Below are positions 19,458-29,696 of a stretch of 42,716 nucleotides of DNA, piece after piece; positions within the stretch are counted from its first letter, which is position 1; each line of letters starts with the position of its first letter. Position numbers and translations under genes: made by a program. Source of the DNA: Planococcaceae bacterium Storch 2/2-2 (GTDB taxonomy: Bacteria > Bacillota > Bacilli > Bacillales_A > Planococcaceae); assembly GCA_009740415.1 (NCBI GenBank), contig WOYE01000013.1, positions 1 through 42,716 on the forward strand, written 5' to 3'. The notes beneath the pieces are model-generated. The model was not told the DNA's origin. It was given only the letters and a program-made list of their open reading frames with translations, and ran no database searches.

Positions 19458-22400
19458 ATGGAAACGGAAGCGATTCAACATTTATTCGAAAAGAAAATAG
19501 AACACCATGTAGTGACGCAAGAAGTAAAAGAGCGTTCTCCTCTTCAAGTGACGGGGTTGTCAGGTAGTGCTAAAACGATGTTCATCGAATCTTTTTATGA
19601 TGCAGGCGAACGGATGATCGGACTCGTTGTACCGAACGTATTACACGGACAAAAAGTATACGATGAGCTAAAAAAGCGACATGAGGATGCGGTTCATTTT
19701 TACCCGGCAGAAGAATTGATCGCTGCGGAAATGTCCGTATCTAGCTTTGAGTTGAGAGCAGAACGAATCGATACATTGACGCGTTTAGCGCGAGGAGAAT
19801 CAGGAATTTACATTATTCCTGTAGCCGGTTTGAAAAAGTGGATCGAACCGAAAGATAAGTGGCTACGCTCACTCGTGACGTTACGAGTCGGTGAAACGTA
19901 TGAGTGGGAGCCGCTTTTAGAAAGCGTACTTTCACTCGGGTATGAACGAGTAGATATGGTGACGGCACCAGGAGAGTTCGCTATGCGCGGTGGTATTTTA
20001 GATATTTATCCGCTGCAACAATTGCACCCGTTACGTATCGAATTTTTCGATATTGAAGTGGACTCCATTCGAGAGTTTTCAGCGGAAACCCAACGTTCGT
20101 TCGATCCGATGGAAGAAGCGATGATTACACCTGCCAAAGAATGGTTGTATTCGAAGGCTACTCTTTTTGAAATGGCGAGAGGTGCCGAACGAGCACTCGC
20201 TGAACGGTTAGAATCCGTTCGAGATGAGGCGTTTAAAGAAAAGTTAATGGTTCGTATTGAAAGTGAAATTGAACAAATGCGTCAAGGCATTCCGATTGAA
20301 GCGCAATTGAAATACATTTCGTATGCGGAGGAGCCGTATGAAACGATCGCTCATTATTTTGAAGACGATGCACTGTTCATTTTAGATGAGCCGGTTCGAA
20401 TTGAGGAAGTTGCTGAAACGTTAGAGTTAGAAGAAACGGAGTGGATGTACAGTTTAGTTGAGTCAGGGGCGATGCCACTCGTTTCACCGGTTACTGCGAA
20501 CTGGTCAGATGCGGTGGATCAATTCCCGAAAAAACAAGTGAACCTTTCTCTTTTCCAACGTCAGCGAGCAGGTCAAAAAGTCATTTCCTACTCATGTAAA
20601 CCGATGCAACAGTTTCATGGCCAAATGCATATTTTACAAGCAGAAATGGAACGGTGGGAACGAGAGCAATTCGACGTCATTGTGACCGTGAGCGATGAAG
20701 AAAGAAAAGCGCAAGTCGAACAAATATTAATCGATTATGACTTGTCGCATTACCTCGGTAAGCGCGCAGGAGAATCCGGGCGTCTTGAAGTCGTTATTGG
20801 ATTTTACGACGAAGGGTTTGAATTACCTTTACAACAATTTGCACTCGTCACCGATCGAGAGCTATTTAAAGGAAAGCCACGACGTACGAGATCGCGTTCT
20901 ACTCATTTAACGAATGCGGAACGCATTAAAAGTTATTCTGAAATTAATCCTGGTGATTATGTCGTCCATATTGAGCACGGTATCGGTCGTTATCGTGGCA
21001 TAAATACGTTAGAAGTCGGCGGAGTGAATAAAGACTATTTAGAAATTGCTTATCGTGACGGCGATTCGGTATATGTGCCCGTTGATAAAATCGATTTCGT
21101 CCAAAAATATGTGGCGAGTGGCGACAAAGAGCCGAAACTACACAAGCTAGGCGGCGCAGAGTGGACGAAGACGAAGCGGAAAGTATCGTCTGCTGTGCAA
21201 GACATCGCGGATGAATTGATTAAATTGTATGCTAAACGTGAAGCGGAAAAGGGATATGCCTTTTCGGAAGATGATGATTTGCAACAATCGTTCGAGTCAG
21301 CATTCCCGTACGAAGAAACGGATGATCAATTACGTTCGATCGAAGAGATTAAACGTGATATGGAACGCGAGCGTCCGATGGATCGTTTGCTTTGCGGAGA
21401 CGTTGGATACGGAAAAACAGAAGTCGCTTTACGGGCGGCGTTTAAAGCAATTCGAGAAGGAAAGCAAGTTGCTTTTCTCGTCCCTACGACGATTTTAGCG
21501 CAGCAACATTATGAGACGATGATTGAACGTTTCCGTCAATTTCCTGTAACGGTCGGTATTTTAAATCGGTTCCGAACGAAAAAAGAGCAAGATGAAACGT
21601 TACGCGATTTAAAAGCGGGAGTCATTGATATCGTTGTCGGAACACACCGTCTTTTATCGAAAGACGTTCAGTTCCAAGACCTCGGATTATTGATTGTTGA
21701 CGAGGAGCAACGTTTCGGAGTGACACATAAAGAAAAAATTAAACAGATGAAAGTGAATGTCGATGTACTTACATTAACAGCTACTCCTATTCCACGTACG
21801 TTGCATATGTCGATGGTTGGGGTACGTGATCTTTCAGTCATCGAAACTCCGCCGTCGAACCGTTTCCCGGTTCAGACGTACGTGATGGAACATAATTTAG
21901 GACTTGTACGCGAGGCGATCGAGCGAGAAATGGCACGCGGTGGGCAAGTATTTTACTTGTACAACCGTGTCGAAGATATGATGAAGCGTGTCGATGAAAT
22001 TGAGCAGCTCGTTCCAGGTGCACGCGTAACGTACGCTCACGGGCAAATGAGCGAGACTGCCTTAGAATCGGTCATTCTTAGCTTTTTAGAAGGAGAATAC
22101 GACGTACTCGTGACGACGACAATTATTGAAACGGGGATCGACATTCCGAATGTGAATACGCTGATCGTCCACGATGCTGACAAAATGGGACTTTCACAGC
22201 TCTATCAATTACGCGGTCGTGTCGGACGTTCCAACCGAGTCGCTTACGCATACTTCTTATATGGAAAAGATAAAATGTTAACGGAAGTTGCTGAAAATCG
22301 TTTGCAAGCGATTAAAGAGTTTACAGAACTTGGAAGTGGATTTAAAATTGCAATGAGAGACTTATCGATTCGTGGTGCTGGAAACTTATTAGGTGCCCAA

Positions 22401-22979
22401 CAACACGGATTTATTGATTCTGTCGGATTCGACATGTACTCACAAATGCTACAAGATGCGATTGAAGAAAAAACAGCGACACCTGATGAGAAAGAAAGCG
22501 TGATTGATGTAGAAATTAGTTTGCCAGTTGATGCGTATTTACCAGATACGTACATTCCAGATAGTTTCCAAAAGATTCAAATGTATAAGCGAATCAAAGC
22601 GTTGGATTCGATCCAAGCGTACGATGATTTAATAGATGAAATGATCGATCGTTTCGGCGAGTTCCCGTATGAAGTCGATTTATTGTTGCGTATTGCTCGT
22701 CTGCGTGTATGGAGTAAACAAGCGAACATTCAATCGATTAAGAAACGTCGTTCGATTACAGAAGTTCAATTGACGGAAGAAGGAACGAGCCGTTTAGACG
22801 GTGAAAAGTTCGTTCGGTCGTTATCAACGTACGGTCGAGCGGTCGGATTTTCTATGAAAGGTGCTGCATTCGCAGTGACGATCGATGATGAAAAAATAGG
22901 GAAGCAAACAGACTTTGATGTATTGGAAGAAATTGTACAATTATTAGTTGCTTCACAAGCGAACATCGAGGCTGATTAA
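19458..22979 (+). CDS. mfd: Transcription-repair coupling factor Mfd
   Basis: Removes RNA polymerase stalled at DNA damage and recruits UvrA. The 1173-residue protein has the usual order: N-terminal UvrB-like region, RNA-polymerase-interacting CarD-like domain (about 490-560, [17 protein letters not shown]), superfamily 2 helicase domains with Walker [10 protein letters not shown] (near 648) and DEEQ (near 748), QLRGRVGRS (near 915), and a C-terminal TRCF domain. Length is normal. ATG 19458 has AGGGATG upstream. No terminator follows; a parS-like palindrome lies before the next gene, where spoVT is expected. Confidence 0.97.
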   Translation: METEAIQHLFEKKIEHHVVTQEVKERSPLQVTGLSGSAKTMFIESFYDAGERMIGLVVPNVLHGQKVYDELKKRHEDAVHFYPAEELIAAEMSVSSFELRAERIDTLTRLARGESGIYIIPVAGLKKWIEPKDKWLRSLVTLRVGETYEWEPLLESVLSLGYERVDMVTAPGEFAMRGGILDIYPLQQLHPLRIEFFDIEVDSIREFSAETQRSFDPMEEAMITPAKEWLYSKATLFEMARGAERALAERLESVRDEAFKEKLMVRIESEIEQMRQGIPIEAQLKYISYAEEPYETIAHYFEDDALFILDEPVRIEEVAETLELEETEWMYSLVESGAMPLVSPVTANWSDAVDQFPKKQVNLSLFQRQRAGQKVISYSCKPMQQFHGQMHILQAEMERWEREQFDVIVTVSDEERKAQVEQILIDYDLSHYLGKRAGESGRLEVVIGFYDEGFELPLQQFALVTDRELFKGKPRRTRSRSTHLTNAERIKSYSEINPGDYVVHIEHGIGRYRGINTLEVGGVNKDYLEIAYRDGDSVYVPVDKIDFVQKYVASGDKEPKLHKLGGAEWTKTKRKVSSAVQDIADELIKLYAKREAEKGYAFSEDDDLQQSFESAFPYEETDDQLRSIEEIKRDMERERPMDRLLCGDVGYGKTEVALRAAFKAIREGKQVAFLVPTTILAQQHYETMIERFRQFPVTVGILNRFRTKKEQDETLRDLKAGVIDIVVGTHRLLSKDVQFQDLGLLIVDEEQRFGVTHKEKIKQMKVNVDVLTLTATPIPRTLHMSMVGVRDLSVIETPPSNRFPVQTYVMEHNLGLVREAIEREMARGGQVFYLYNRVEDMMKRVDEIEQLVPGARVTYAHGQMSETALESVILSFLEGEYDVLVTTTIIETGIDIPNVNTLIVHDADKMGLSQLYQLRGRVGRSNRVAYAYFLYGKDKMLTEVAENRLQAIKEFTELGSGFKIAMRDLSIRGAGNLLGAQQHGFIDSVGFDMYSQMLQDAIEEKTATPDEKESVIDVEISLPVDAYLPDTYIPDSFQKIQMYKRIKALDSIQAYDDLIDEMIDRFGEFPYEVDLLLRIARLRVWSKQANIQSIKKRRSITEVQLTEEGTSRLDGEKFVRSLSTYGRAVGFSMKGAAFAVTIDDEKIGKQTDFDVLEEIVQLLVASQANIEAD

Positions 22980-23000
22980 ACGTCCCGATAAGTTACTAGA

Positions 23001-23016
23001 CGTTTCACGTGAAACA
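23001..23016. promoter_or_regulatory. parS-like site (ParB/Spo0J binding)
   Basis: CGTTTCACGTGAAACA matches the Bacillus parS consensus TGTTNCACGTGAAACA at all but the first base, with a 14-bp perfect palindrome GTTTCACGTGAAAC. It lies in the 53-base gap between mfd and the flippase gene. parS sites cluster around the origin, and this segment is origin-proximal in Bacillales. Confidence 0.85.
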
Positions 23017-23032
23017 AAAGTGAGGGGAACTC

Positions 23033-24613
23033 ATGGAAGCGGAACGGACAACGATGAAGCAATTTATGAAGGGAGCGTCGTTACTGACGCTCGCCACATT
23101 GATCGTTAAAATTTTATCGGCCATCTATCGAGTACCTTATCAAAATATGGTAGGTGACGAAGGATTTTACGTGTATCAACAAGTGTATCCGTTTATCGGA
23201 ATTATCGTCATCTGGACGTCGTACGGTGTAGCTGTCGCACTTTCGAAAATGTTAGCGGAACGTGTCGAAGAAGAACGTCGAGTCGTTCGACAAATTGCGT
23301 TGAGGTTATTAATCGCAGGTTCTATTGCTTTTTGGCTAATTCTTCAACTTGGCGCACCTCTTCTCGCTCAATGGATGGGAGATCTTCAATTAGTTCCTCT
23401 ATTGCGAAATGTTTCCTGGCTTGCCTTATTGATCGCTCCGATCGCGCTGATGAAAGGTGAGTTGCAAGCGGACGGAAGAATGGACGTCATTGCGAAGAGC
23501 AATGTCATTGAACAGTTCGTTCGGGTGGCGATTGTCATCGCAAGTGCTGCACTCGTTACGACGAGTGGACTTTCGATTTACGATGCAGGAAAATATGCGG
23601 TTTTAGGAAGCGTAGCTGGAAGTTTAGTGGCAACGTATACGTTGTGGAAAGTGTACCGCTTATCTCCGAAACAACAACCATCTATTTCTTATGGCGCATT
23701 TACCGGAGTTCGACGAGAGCTCGTGACATTAAGTATTAGTTTGAGTGCAAGCTCGCTCATTTTATTACTTTTCCAACTCGTCGATTCATTCACTGTATTT
23801 CAAGCGTTATCTGTGCATGAAACAGTGCAAGAGTCGATGCGGTTGAAAGGGATTTATGACCGGGGACAACCGTTTGTTCAACTTGGCATACTCGTTGCGA
23901 CTTCATTGTCGTTAGCGATCGTTCCGATGATTGCCCATTACGAAAAACAACGACGCTATCGTTCAACCGAATCGATGACTCAGTTGACGATTCGTATTGC
24001 TGTCGTATTCGGAGTAGCAGCTACCGTTGGGTTGTGGCTCGTTTTACCGCCTTTAAACGTTTTGTTGTTTGAACATAATGAAGGAGTGCTTGCACTTCGT
24101 ATTTTTATTTTGCAAATCGTATTGCTCTCGGTCATTTTTCCGTTAACAGCTATTTTACAAGGGAAAGGGTATGTCGGTTATCCGATTATGATTTTCGTAA
24201 TAGGCGTCGTTCTGAAATCAGTCATAACGACACCGCTTACCATCCAGTACGGAATCGTAGGAGCTTCTTTATCGAGTGTGATTGGATTGACGCTCATCAC
24301 GATTTGTATTTTGATCGTATTTCGTCGTCACGTCGTGAGAGGCGTTTTAGGAAAGCAGTACGTTTCGATTTTAAGCAGTGCGACGTTGTTCATGGTTGTT
24401 ACCGTGCAACTGACGCTCTCCTTATTACCTGTCGTGACATTGCATGAACGACTCCAAGCGATGGTTGAAACATTCGCTTCAGTAGGAGTAGGCGGAGCAT
24501 CCTTTTTATTTGTCGTACTTCGTTATCGAATGATCCGGGAAAAAGAATGGTACATGGTGCCGTTCGGAAAACAGTTAGCAAAATTGCAACTGATGATAGG
24601 AAAGAAAAGGTGA
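23033..24613 (+). CDS. Polysaccharide/lipid-linked-precursor flippase, SpoVB/YabM family
   Basis: A 526-residue integral membrane protein of the MOP exporter superfamily (SpoVB/MurJ-like), with about 14 predicted hydrophobic segments starting near residue 16 and the family opening GASLLTLATLIVKILSAIYRVPYQN. Relatives move lipid-linked wall precursors across the membrane. By position it is the YabM orthologue. GAGGGGA precedes the ATG; an in-frame ATG at 23054 is an alternative start. It runs straight into yabN (4-base gap). The substrate cannot be told from sequence. Confidence 0.88.
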   Translation: MEAERTTMKQFMKGASLLTLATLIVKILSAIYRVPYQNMVGDEGFYVYQQVYPFIGIIVIWTSYGVAVALSKMLAERVEEERRVVRQIALRLLIAGSIAFWLILQLGAPLLAQWMGDLQLVPLLRNVSWLALLIAPIALMKGELQADGRMDVIAKSNVIEQFVRVAIVIASAALVTTSGLSIYDAGKYAVLGSVAGSLVATYTLWKVYRLSPKQQPSISYGAFTGVRRELVTLSISLSASSLILLLFQLVDSFTVFQALSVHETVQESMRLKGIYDRGQPFVQLGILVATSLSLAIVPMIAHYEKQRRYRSTESMTQLTIRIAVVFGVAATVGLWLVLPPLNVLLFEHNEGVLALRIFILQIVLLSVIFPLTAILQGKGYVGYPIMIFVIGVVLKSVITTPLTIQYGIVGASLSSVIGLTLITICILIVFRRHVVRGVLGKQYVSILSSATLFMVVTVQLTLSLLPVVTLHERLQAMVETFASVGVGGASFLFVVLRYRMIREKEWYMVPFGKQLAKLQLMIGKKR

Positions 24614-24617
24614 AAGT

Positions 24618-26078
24618 ATGAATACAATTACAATTGTCGGTTTAGGAGCGGGCGGAATTGATTTACTCTCCGTCGGAACGTACCGCTTCATTCGATCGAT
24701 CGATACGCTTTATGTGCGTACGATGGATCACCCTGCTGTAACAGAGTTAATCGATGAAGGGGTCGCTGTAAAAAGCTTTGACTCGACGTATGAATCTTCG
24801 GACGTTTTTGAAGAAGTGTACGATACGATCGTTCAACGTTTAATAGAACTTTGTAAAGAGGATGATGTCGTCTATGCAGTTCCAGGACATCCGCTCGTTG
24901 CGGAAGCGACCGTTCAAAAGTTGATCGAGCGAGAACGGGAAGGCGAAGTCAAGCTACACATTCGGTCGGAACAAAGTTTTTTAGATCCTTTATTCGCATC
25001 GTTACGAATTGAGCCGATCGATGGATTTCAGTTGCTCGATGCGTTGCAACTCGAAGTGGACGATCTATCATTAACACAACATACGTTCATCGGACAAGTA
25101 TATGACGCATTCGTTGCATCGGATGTAAAATTAACTGCGATGGAGCGTTACGATGCTGAACACGAAGTGGCGCTCGTCACAGCAGCGGGAACGAATGAAG
25201 AGCATATTCAATGGGTCCCTCTTTATGAATTGGACCGAGTGGCCGTTATTAACAATTTGACGACGGTTTATTTGCCACCTGTTCATGAACGCGAGAAAAG
25301 ATTGAAAGAGCCGCGTGCGATCCGTGAAATCGTCCAAATGTTACGGTCGCCAGAAGGGTGCCCGTGGGATCGGGAACAAACTCATGAATCATTGAAGCGC
25401 TTCGTCATTGAAGAGGCTCACGAGCTCGTGCAGGCGATTGAAGAGGAAGATGATTTCGGAATCGTAGAGGAATTGGGCGATGTTTTACTACAAGTGTTTT
25501 TACATGCTCAAATTGGGGAAGAGAATGGGTACTTTACAGTAGAAGAAGTGTATGAATCGATTGCGAAAAAAATGATCCGACGCCACCCGCACGTGTTCGG
25601 GGACAAGGAAGTAGAATCGATCGATGATGTTATAACGACGTGGGAAGAAATTAAACGTCAAGAAGTCGGGCATTCATCCGATACTATTTTAGAAGGACAA
25701 TTTCGCGCATCGTCTTCTTTGCTCACATCGTACAACTATCAAAAAAAGGCAGGGAAAGTCGGTTTTGAATGGGACACGATTGAAGGAGCGATTGAAAAGT
25801 TTGAAGAAGAGTGGAAAGAGTTTCAAGATGAGCTCGTTGATCGTGAGGAATCTCGCCTCATCGATGAGTTCGGAGATCTTCTTTTCACATTAGTGAACAT
25901 TGCTCGTTATGTAAAAGTGAGCCCAGAAGAAGCGATGGTACATGCTAATGCAAAATTTGCCCGTCGTTTTCAATACGTAGAACGAGCTGTTGCACAAGGA
26001 AAAGGCACATTTGAATCTTACACATTAGAAGAGTTGGATCAATTTTGGGATCAAGCGAAAGAGGAGGAGAACCGATGA
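24618..26078 (+). CDS. yabN: Tetrapyrrole methylase-MazG fusion protein YabN
   Basis: A 486-residue two-part protein: an N-terminal SAM-dependent tetrapyrrole-methylase-fold domain (about 1-220, IVGLGAGGIDLLSVGTYRFI, VPGHPLVAE) and a C-terminal MazG nucleotide pyrophosphohydrolase with two MazG repeats (about 235-330, RSPEGCPWDREQTHESL and EEAHELVQAIEEED with the acidic metal-binding residues; and about 375-480). MazG homologues remove NTPs/dNTPs; the methylase half has no proven substrate. Directly behind the flippase gene, and overlaps hslR by four bases. Confidence 0.94.
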   Translation: MNTITIVGLGAGGIDLLSVGTYRFIRSIDTLYVRTMDHPAVTELIDEGVAVKSFDSTYESSDVFEEVYDTIVQRLIELCKEDDVVYAVPGHPLVAEATVQKLIEREREGEVKLHIRSEQSFLDPLFASLRIEPIDGFQLLDALQLEVDDLSLTQHTFIGQVYDAFVASDVKLTAMERYDAEHEVALVTAAGTNEEHIQWVPLYELDRVAVINNLTTVYLPPVHEREKRLKEPRAIREIVQMLRSPEGCPWDREQTHESLKRFVIEEAHELVQAIEEEDDFGIVEELGDVLLQVFLHAQIGEENGYFTVEEVYESIAKKMIRRHPHVFGDKEVESIDDVITTWEEIKRQEVGHSSDTILEGQFRASSSLLTSYNYQKKAGKVGFEWDTIEGAIEKFEEEWKEFQDELVDREESRLIDEFGDLLFTLVNIARYVKVSPEEAMVHANAKFARRFQYVERAVAQGKGTFESYTLEELDQFWDQAKEEENR

Positions 26079-26344
26079 GACTCGATAAGTTTTTGAAAGT
26101 ATCTCGCCTTATTAAGCGGCGTACACTTGCTAAAAAAGTGGCGGATGAAGGACGTGTCCTCATTAACGGCGATGAGGCAAAAGCGTCAACGAAAGTGAAA
26201 GTAGGCGATGAATTGACGATCCGATTCGGTCAAACGATCGTCCGCGCCCGTGTTGAAGATTTAAAAGATTCCACGAAAAAAGAAGATGCGCTGAACATGT
26301 ACACGATTCTTGAAGAGCGCAAAGTAGAAGTGAACGAATTGTAA
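26075..26344 (+). CDS. hslR: S4-domain RNA-binding heat-shock protein (HslR/YabO)
   Basis: An 89-residue small S4-domain protein of the Hsp15/RqcP group; YabO/RqcP of B. subtilis works with RqcH in ribosome-associated quality control, adding alanine tails to stalled nascent chains. The start MRLDKFLKVSRLIKRRTLAKKVADEGRVLINGD is the S4 fold. ATG 26075 (site GAGGAGG) overlaps the yabN stop; upstream frame extension to 26045 is not supported. In B. subtilis the spore-coat-assembly genes yabP and yabQ come next; here divIC follows after 36 bases. Confidence 0.94.
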   Translation: MRLDKFLKVSRLIKRRTLAKKVADEGRVLINGDEAKASTKVKVGDELTIRFGQTIVRARVEDLKDSTKKEDALNMYTILEERKVEVNEL

Positions 26345-26380
26345 AAAGCTAACTAATGAAAGAAGGAAAGGTGAGTTATA

Positions 26381-26740
26381 TTGCGAAATGAATCGTCCGT
26401 GCAACCTAAAAGAAAAATGAAACGTTCCGTCCGCCTGCGATTAATCGTTTATTCTCTCATCGCGAGCATCCTATTTGGTGTCATTTTTGTCTTTTATCTA
26501 CAACAGGCTAAAAAAGAGCGTGCGTTAGAGAAAGAACGGATCGAATTGGAAGAACGCTTAGAGGAAGTAGAGGTCAATCGTGAACTGTTGAAAGAACGTC
26601 TTGAACAGCTCGACGATGATGAATATATTGAGAAGCTCGCCCGTCAAAAATATTTTGTCGGAAAAGAGGATGAAATTATCTTTACTTTGCCTGAAGAAGA
26701 GGAAGAAAATGAGAAGGAAAAGGAAGCGGAAAAAGAGTAG
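26381..26740 (+). CDS. divIC: Septum formation initiator DivIC
   Basis: A bitopic division protein that works with FtsL and DivIB at the septum. The 119-residue protein has a basic cytoplasmic head, one membrane segment (about 19-41), and an outer coiled coil (about 43-80) ending in the conserved DDDEYIEKLARQKYFVGKEDEIIF stretch written here as DDEYIEKLARQKYF plus GKEDEI, then an acidic tail. TTG start after AAAGGTGA. Its direct contact with hslR follows from loss of yabP and yabQ. Confidence 0.94.
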   Translation: MRNESSVQPKRKMKRSVRLRLIVYSLIASILFGVIFVFYLQQAKKERALEKERIELEERLEEVEVNRELLKERLEQLDDDEYIEKLARQKYFVGKEDEIIFTLPEEEEENEKEKEAEKE

Positions 26741-26745
26741 CAATA

Positions 26746-26773
26746 TTGACACACCTTTTTAGTTAGCTATAAT
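26746..26773 (+). promoter_or_regulatory. yabR promoter
   Basis: TTGACA (26746-26751), 16 bases, TATAAT (26768-26773): consensus SigA promoter just after the divIC stop. The ~100-base leader has a small imperfect hairpin (near 26778-26806) followed by GTTTTTT, which might attenuate. Confidence 0.85.
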
Positions 26774-26878
26774 GAAGGTAGACTCCTGTTTTCATAGGCA
26801 GGTCTAATAACGTTTTTTAAAGATTTCATAACACTCTGTTTTGGAATCGCTTAAATTTTAAGGAGGAGCATTTTTTTT

Positions 26879-27295
26879 ATGTCAATTGAAGTAGGCAACA
26901 AGTTACAAGGAAAAGTGACAGGGATCACAAATTTCGGAGCGTTCGTTGAATTACCGGATGGTTCGACAGGGTTAGTACACATTAGTGAGGTTGCAGACAC
27001 TTTTGTAAAAGACATTAATGAGTTTTTAAAAGTTGGAGAAGAAGTAGAAGTAAAAGTGCTGAACGTCGGTTCAGATGGAAAGATTGGTTTATCGATTCGT
27101 AAAGCAAAACCAGAATCGGAGCGCCAACGTTCGACGACTCGTCGCCCACGTCCAAAGAGCCGTCCGAAAGTAACTCGTGAAGAGACATTTGAACAAAAAA
27201 TGGCACGCTTCATGAAAGACAGTGAAGAACGTTTAACGACGTTAAAACGTGCAACAGAATCGAAACGTGGCGGACGTGGATCACGTCGGGGGTAA
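26879..27295 (+). CDS. yabR: S1 RNA-binding domain protein YabR
   Basis: A 138-residue protein with one S1 domain (about 5-75: VGNKLQGKVTGITNFGAFVE, GLVHISEVADTFVKDI) and a strongly basic C-terminal tail rich in Arg/Lys/Gly (RRG end). It belongs to the general-stress GSP13-like/polynucleotide-binding group; precise role is unknown. It has a consensus promoter, a very strong site AAGGAGGAG and a bidirectional terminator, so expression is probably high and independent. Confidence 0.92.
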   Translation: MSIEVGNKLQGKVTGITNFGAFVELPDGSTGLVHISEVADTFVKDINEFLKVGEEVEVKVLNVGSDGKIGLSIRKAKPESERQRSTTRRPRPKSRPKVTREETFEQKMARFMKDSEERLTTLKRATESKRGGRGSRRG

Positions 27296-27350
27296 CTTGT
27301 AGCCCATATTCAATACGAGAAAAAATGTTTGAATGAATAAAAGGGTAAAA

Positions 27351-27385
27351 GAAAAAGCGATGGGAATCCCCATCGCTTTCTTCTT
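27351..27385. terminator. Bidirectional terminator between yabR and tRNA-Met
   Basis: A perfect 11-bp stem (27354-27364 with 27369-27379) and 4-base loop flanked by A-rich sequence left and T/C-rich right; placed to stop yabR rightward and the tRNA transcript leftward. Confidence 0.85.
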
Positions 27386-27396
27386 CGTTCTTATAA

Positions 27397-27470
27397 TAGC
27401 GGCGGAGGGAGTCGAACCCACGACCTTACGGGTATGAACCGGACGCTCTAGCCAGCTGAGCTACGCCGCC
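27397..27470 (-). tRNA. tRNA-Met (anticodon CAT, elongator type)
   Basis: A 74-nt cloverleaf on the minus strand: acceptor GGCGGCG with CGCCGCT, D-arm GCTCAGCTGGCTAGAGC, anticodon loop TTCATAC, T-loop TTCGACT. It resembles B. subtilis elongator tRNA-Met closely. CCA is not encoded. Two pairs are broken: C28 opposite U42 in the anticodon stem and U50 opposite U64 in the T-stem. In B. subtilis the tRNA genes here (trnSL) read with their neighbours; this one is inverted, and no tRNA-Glu is present. A good minus-strand promoter precedes it. Confidence 0.85.
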
Positions 27471-27503
27471 ATAATATGTTCTTTCTCGAACAACATTTAC
27501 TAT

Positions 27504-27532
27504 AATACATGGTACATTTAAAAAAGTCAAAC
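27504..27532 (-). promoter_or_regulatory. tRNA-Met promoter
   Basis: On the minus strand: TTGACT (27527-27532), 17 bases, TATTAT (27504-27509), placed 34 bases before the tRNA 5' end. On the plus strand the same place reads TATAAT (27503-27508), which might serve tilS, although no plus-strand -35 is evident. Confidence 0.75.
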
Positions 27533-27557
27533 GTTTTTTTAGAAAGAGGAAAAAAAG

Positions 27558-28961
27558 ATGAGAAATCGCCAACTATGGGAAGAACAACTGGATAGAAATG
27601 AACACTTTCGATTAGGAGACCGACTATTGATCGCGTGCTCTGGCGGGATCGATTCAGTTGCGCTCGTTCATTTAATGATTGAGCGCGCTTTAAAGTGGAA
27701 GTGGACAATCGGTATTGTTCACGTCGATCATCAATTGAGGGGTCAACAATCGTATGAAGACTTGCTCTTTGTCAAAAAGCTCGCTTCGCGTTGGGGCGTA
27801 CCTTTTTACAGTGAGCGAATTAATATTCCTTCCCTCGTTCAAACCGGAGGGAATGTACAAGAAGTTTGTCGAATCGAACGGTATCATTATTTTGAACGCG
27901 TAATGGCATGCGAACAATACGATACGTTAGTTACCGCTCATCATGCCAATGATCAGTTAGAGACGATGCTCATTCAGCTGACACGCGGCCAGTTGATGAC
28001 CGGTATGAAAGAAGTGCGCCCATTTGGAACGGGGCGTTTATTACGACCGCTTCTCCACGTGGAAAAAGAAGCTCTCCATTTCTATTTGCAATCGATCGGT
28101 GAAACGTATCGTGAAGATCCTTCCAATGCCTCTACTTTATATTTACGTAATGCACTTCGTCAGCAAGTCATTCCACCTCTTGTTAATTTACGCCCGGAAG
28201 TGATTAAAAACAGCTTACAAATGAGCCGAGAAACGGAAGAAGATAATGACTATTTAATGAAGTTGGCAAAAGAAGTAACACGCGGAATGATTGTTGAAAA
28301 AAGACGAGGATTTTTAAAGGTGCAAATTGAACCTTTTCGTAGAGCGGACGTCGCTTTACAAAGACGAATCATTCCACTACTATTGAATTACCTTTATACA
28401 TACGAATCACATCAAATAGCATACGCTACTACTTTGCTCAGTGCGATTCGAAAAGTACTTTTAAAAAGTGAAGGCCAGCAGCAAATTCGTCTACCGAAAG
28501 GGTATGCTGTTTACCGAACGTACGATGAGGCGACGTTTTCAAAGGTGCAAGCTCGTTCTCCATTAAGAGAGCGTGAAGTATTTCTTGAAACAGATGAATC
28601 GTTCACGTTCGGGAGCTTTTCATTTGAAGTGAAGAGTAATGAGTGTACTCATCGTGAACGAGGTGTTCAATGCTTTTCGCTGGATGAACGTCCGGTTTAC
28701 GTACGGACGAGACGGCCAGGTGACGTGATTCAATTAGAAGGAATGAAAAACCCTAAAAAAATCCGACGTTTACTCATCGATGAAAAAATTCCGCAACATC
28801 TTCGTGACGAATGGCCACTATTAGTCGATCAAGAAACGGAACAAGTGTTAGCCGTACCGTTCATTCGCACGTCGAAATGGTTACCGAATTTGAGCCGGGA
28901 GGAAGACTTCCAACGCTTAAAAAATGTAGTACTCGTTCGGAAAGAGGAGAATATCACATGA
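27558..28961 (+). CDS. tilS: tRNA(Ile)-lysidine synthetase
   Basis: Converts C34 of tRNA-Ile(CAU) to lysidine, so AUA is read as isoleucine; essential. The 467-residue protein has the PP-loop ACSGGIDS (26-33), the NtilS motif [17 protein letters not shown], the central TilS domain and the C-terminal TilS-specific domain ([25 protein letters not shown]). The ATG follows GAGGA. In B. subtilis spoIIE, yabS and yabT lie between the tRNA genes and tilS; all are missing. Overlaps hpt by four bases. Confidence 0.96.
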   Translation: MRNRQLWEEQLDRNEHFRLGDRLLIACSGGIDSVALVHLMIERALKWKWTIGIVHVDHQLRGQQSYEDLLFVKKLASRWGVPFYSERINIPSLVQTGGNVQEVCRIERYHYFERVMACEQYDTLVTAHHANDQLETMLIQLTRGQLMTGMKEVRPFGTGRLLRPLLHVEKEALHFYLQSIGETYREDPSNASTLYLRNALRQQVIPPLVNLRPEVIKNSLQMSRETEEDNDYLMKLAKEVTRGMIVEKRRGFLKVQIEPFRRADVALQRRIIPLLLNYLYTYESHQIAYATTLLSAIRKVLLKSEGQQQIRLPKGYAVYRTYDEATFSKVQARSPLREREVFLETDESFTFGSFSFEVKSNECTHRERGVQCFSLDERPVYVRTRRPGDVIQLEGMKNPKKIRRLLIDEKIPQHLRDEWPLLVDQETEQVLAVPFIRTSKWLPNLSREEDFQRLKNVVLVRKEENIT

Positions 28962-29500
28962 TGGAACAAGACATTAAAGAAGTTTTATTAAACGAAGAGG
29001 AAATTCAAGAAAAAGTGAAAGAACTAGGCGCGATCATTACAGAAGAGTACAAAGAGAAGTTCCCGTTAGCAATCGGTATTTTAAAAGGTGCGATTCCGTT
29101 TATGGCGGATCTCATGCGGGAAGTAGATACGTACATGGAAATTGATTTCATGGACGTATCGAGCTACGGCAATGCGACCGTCTCTTCAGGTGAAGTGAAA
29201 ATTATTAAAGACTTAAATACGAGTGTTGAAGGACGAGACGTGTTGATCATTGAAGATATTATCGATAGCGGAAAAACATTGAAATACTTAGTAGACTTGT
29301 TCAAGTATCGTAAAGCGAACTCGATCAAAATCGTTACGCTACTCGATAAACCGACTGGTCGAAAAGTCGATTTAAAAGCGGATTTTGTTGGATATGAAGT
29401 GCCAGATGCTTTCGTCGTCGGATACGGATTGGATTACGCAGAAAAATATCGTAACTTACCGTACATCGGTGTATTAAAGGAAAAAGTATATTCGTTCTAA
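28958..29500 (+). CDS. hpt: Hypoxanthine-guanine phosphoribosyltransferase
   Basis: Salvages hypoxanthine and guanine to IMP and GMP with PRPP. The 180-residue protein, near identical in pattern to B. subtilis HprT, has [19 protein letters not shown], the PRPP loop [16 protein letters not shown] (95-110) and [21 protein letters not shown] choose the ATG at 28958, overlapping the tilS stop, because AAAGAGGAG (28941-28949) fits it and it gives the family length; an in-frame start at 28811 lies inside tilS. tilS, hpt and ftsH form the usual cluster. Confidence 0.96.
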   Translation: MMEQDIKEVLLNEEEIQEKVKELGAIITEEYKEKFPLAIGILKGAIPFMADLMREVDTYMEIDFMDVSSYGNATVSSGEVKIIKDLNTSVEGRDVLIIEDIIDSGKTLKYLVDLFKYRKANSIKIVTLLDKPTGRKVDLKADFVGYEVPDAFVVGYGLDYAEKYRNLPYIGVLKEKVYSF

Positions 29501-29650
29501 TGGAACGTAAACGAGTGAGCGGTGTGTCCGAACGTTGTGCGCATCGCTCCTTCTTTGTATGATAGAGAGGTTCCCTTCTCTATTTGAGACGGCCGATGAA
29601 TAATCGTCGATAGAAAGGTGTTTTCATTGTAGGAAGTAGTCGCGATATGG

Positions 29651-29656
29651 TAAGAT
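29651..29656 (+). promoter_or_regulatory. Possible ftsH promoter
   Basis: TTGTAG (29627-29632), 18 bases, TAAGAT (29651-29656) with an extended TGG, 41 bases before the ftsH ATG. The 196-base hpt-ftsH gap also holds a weak hairpin near 29516-29556 that could end the hpt transcript. Confidence 0.45.
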
Positions 29657-29696
29657 TTACAATAGTTTTTTGTTGAATGAAATGAGGAGGATTAGG

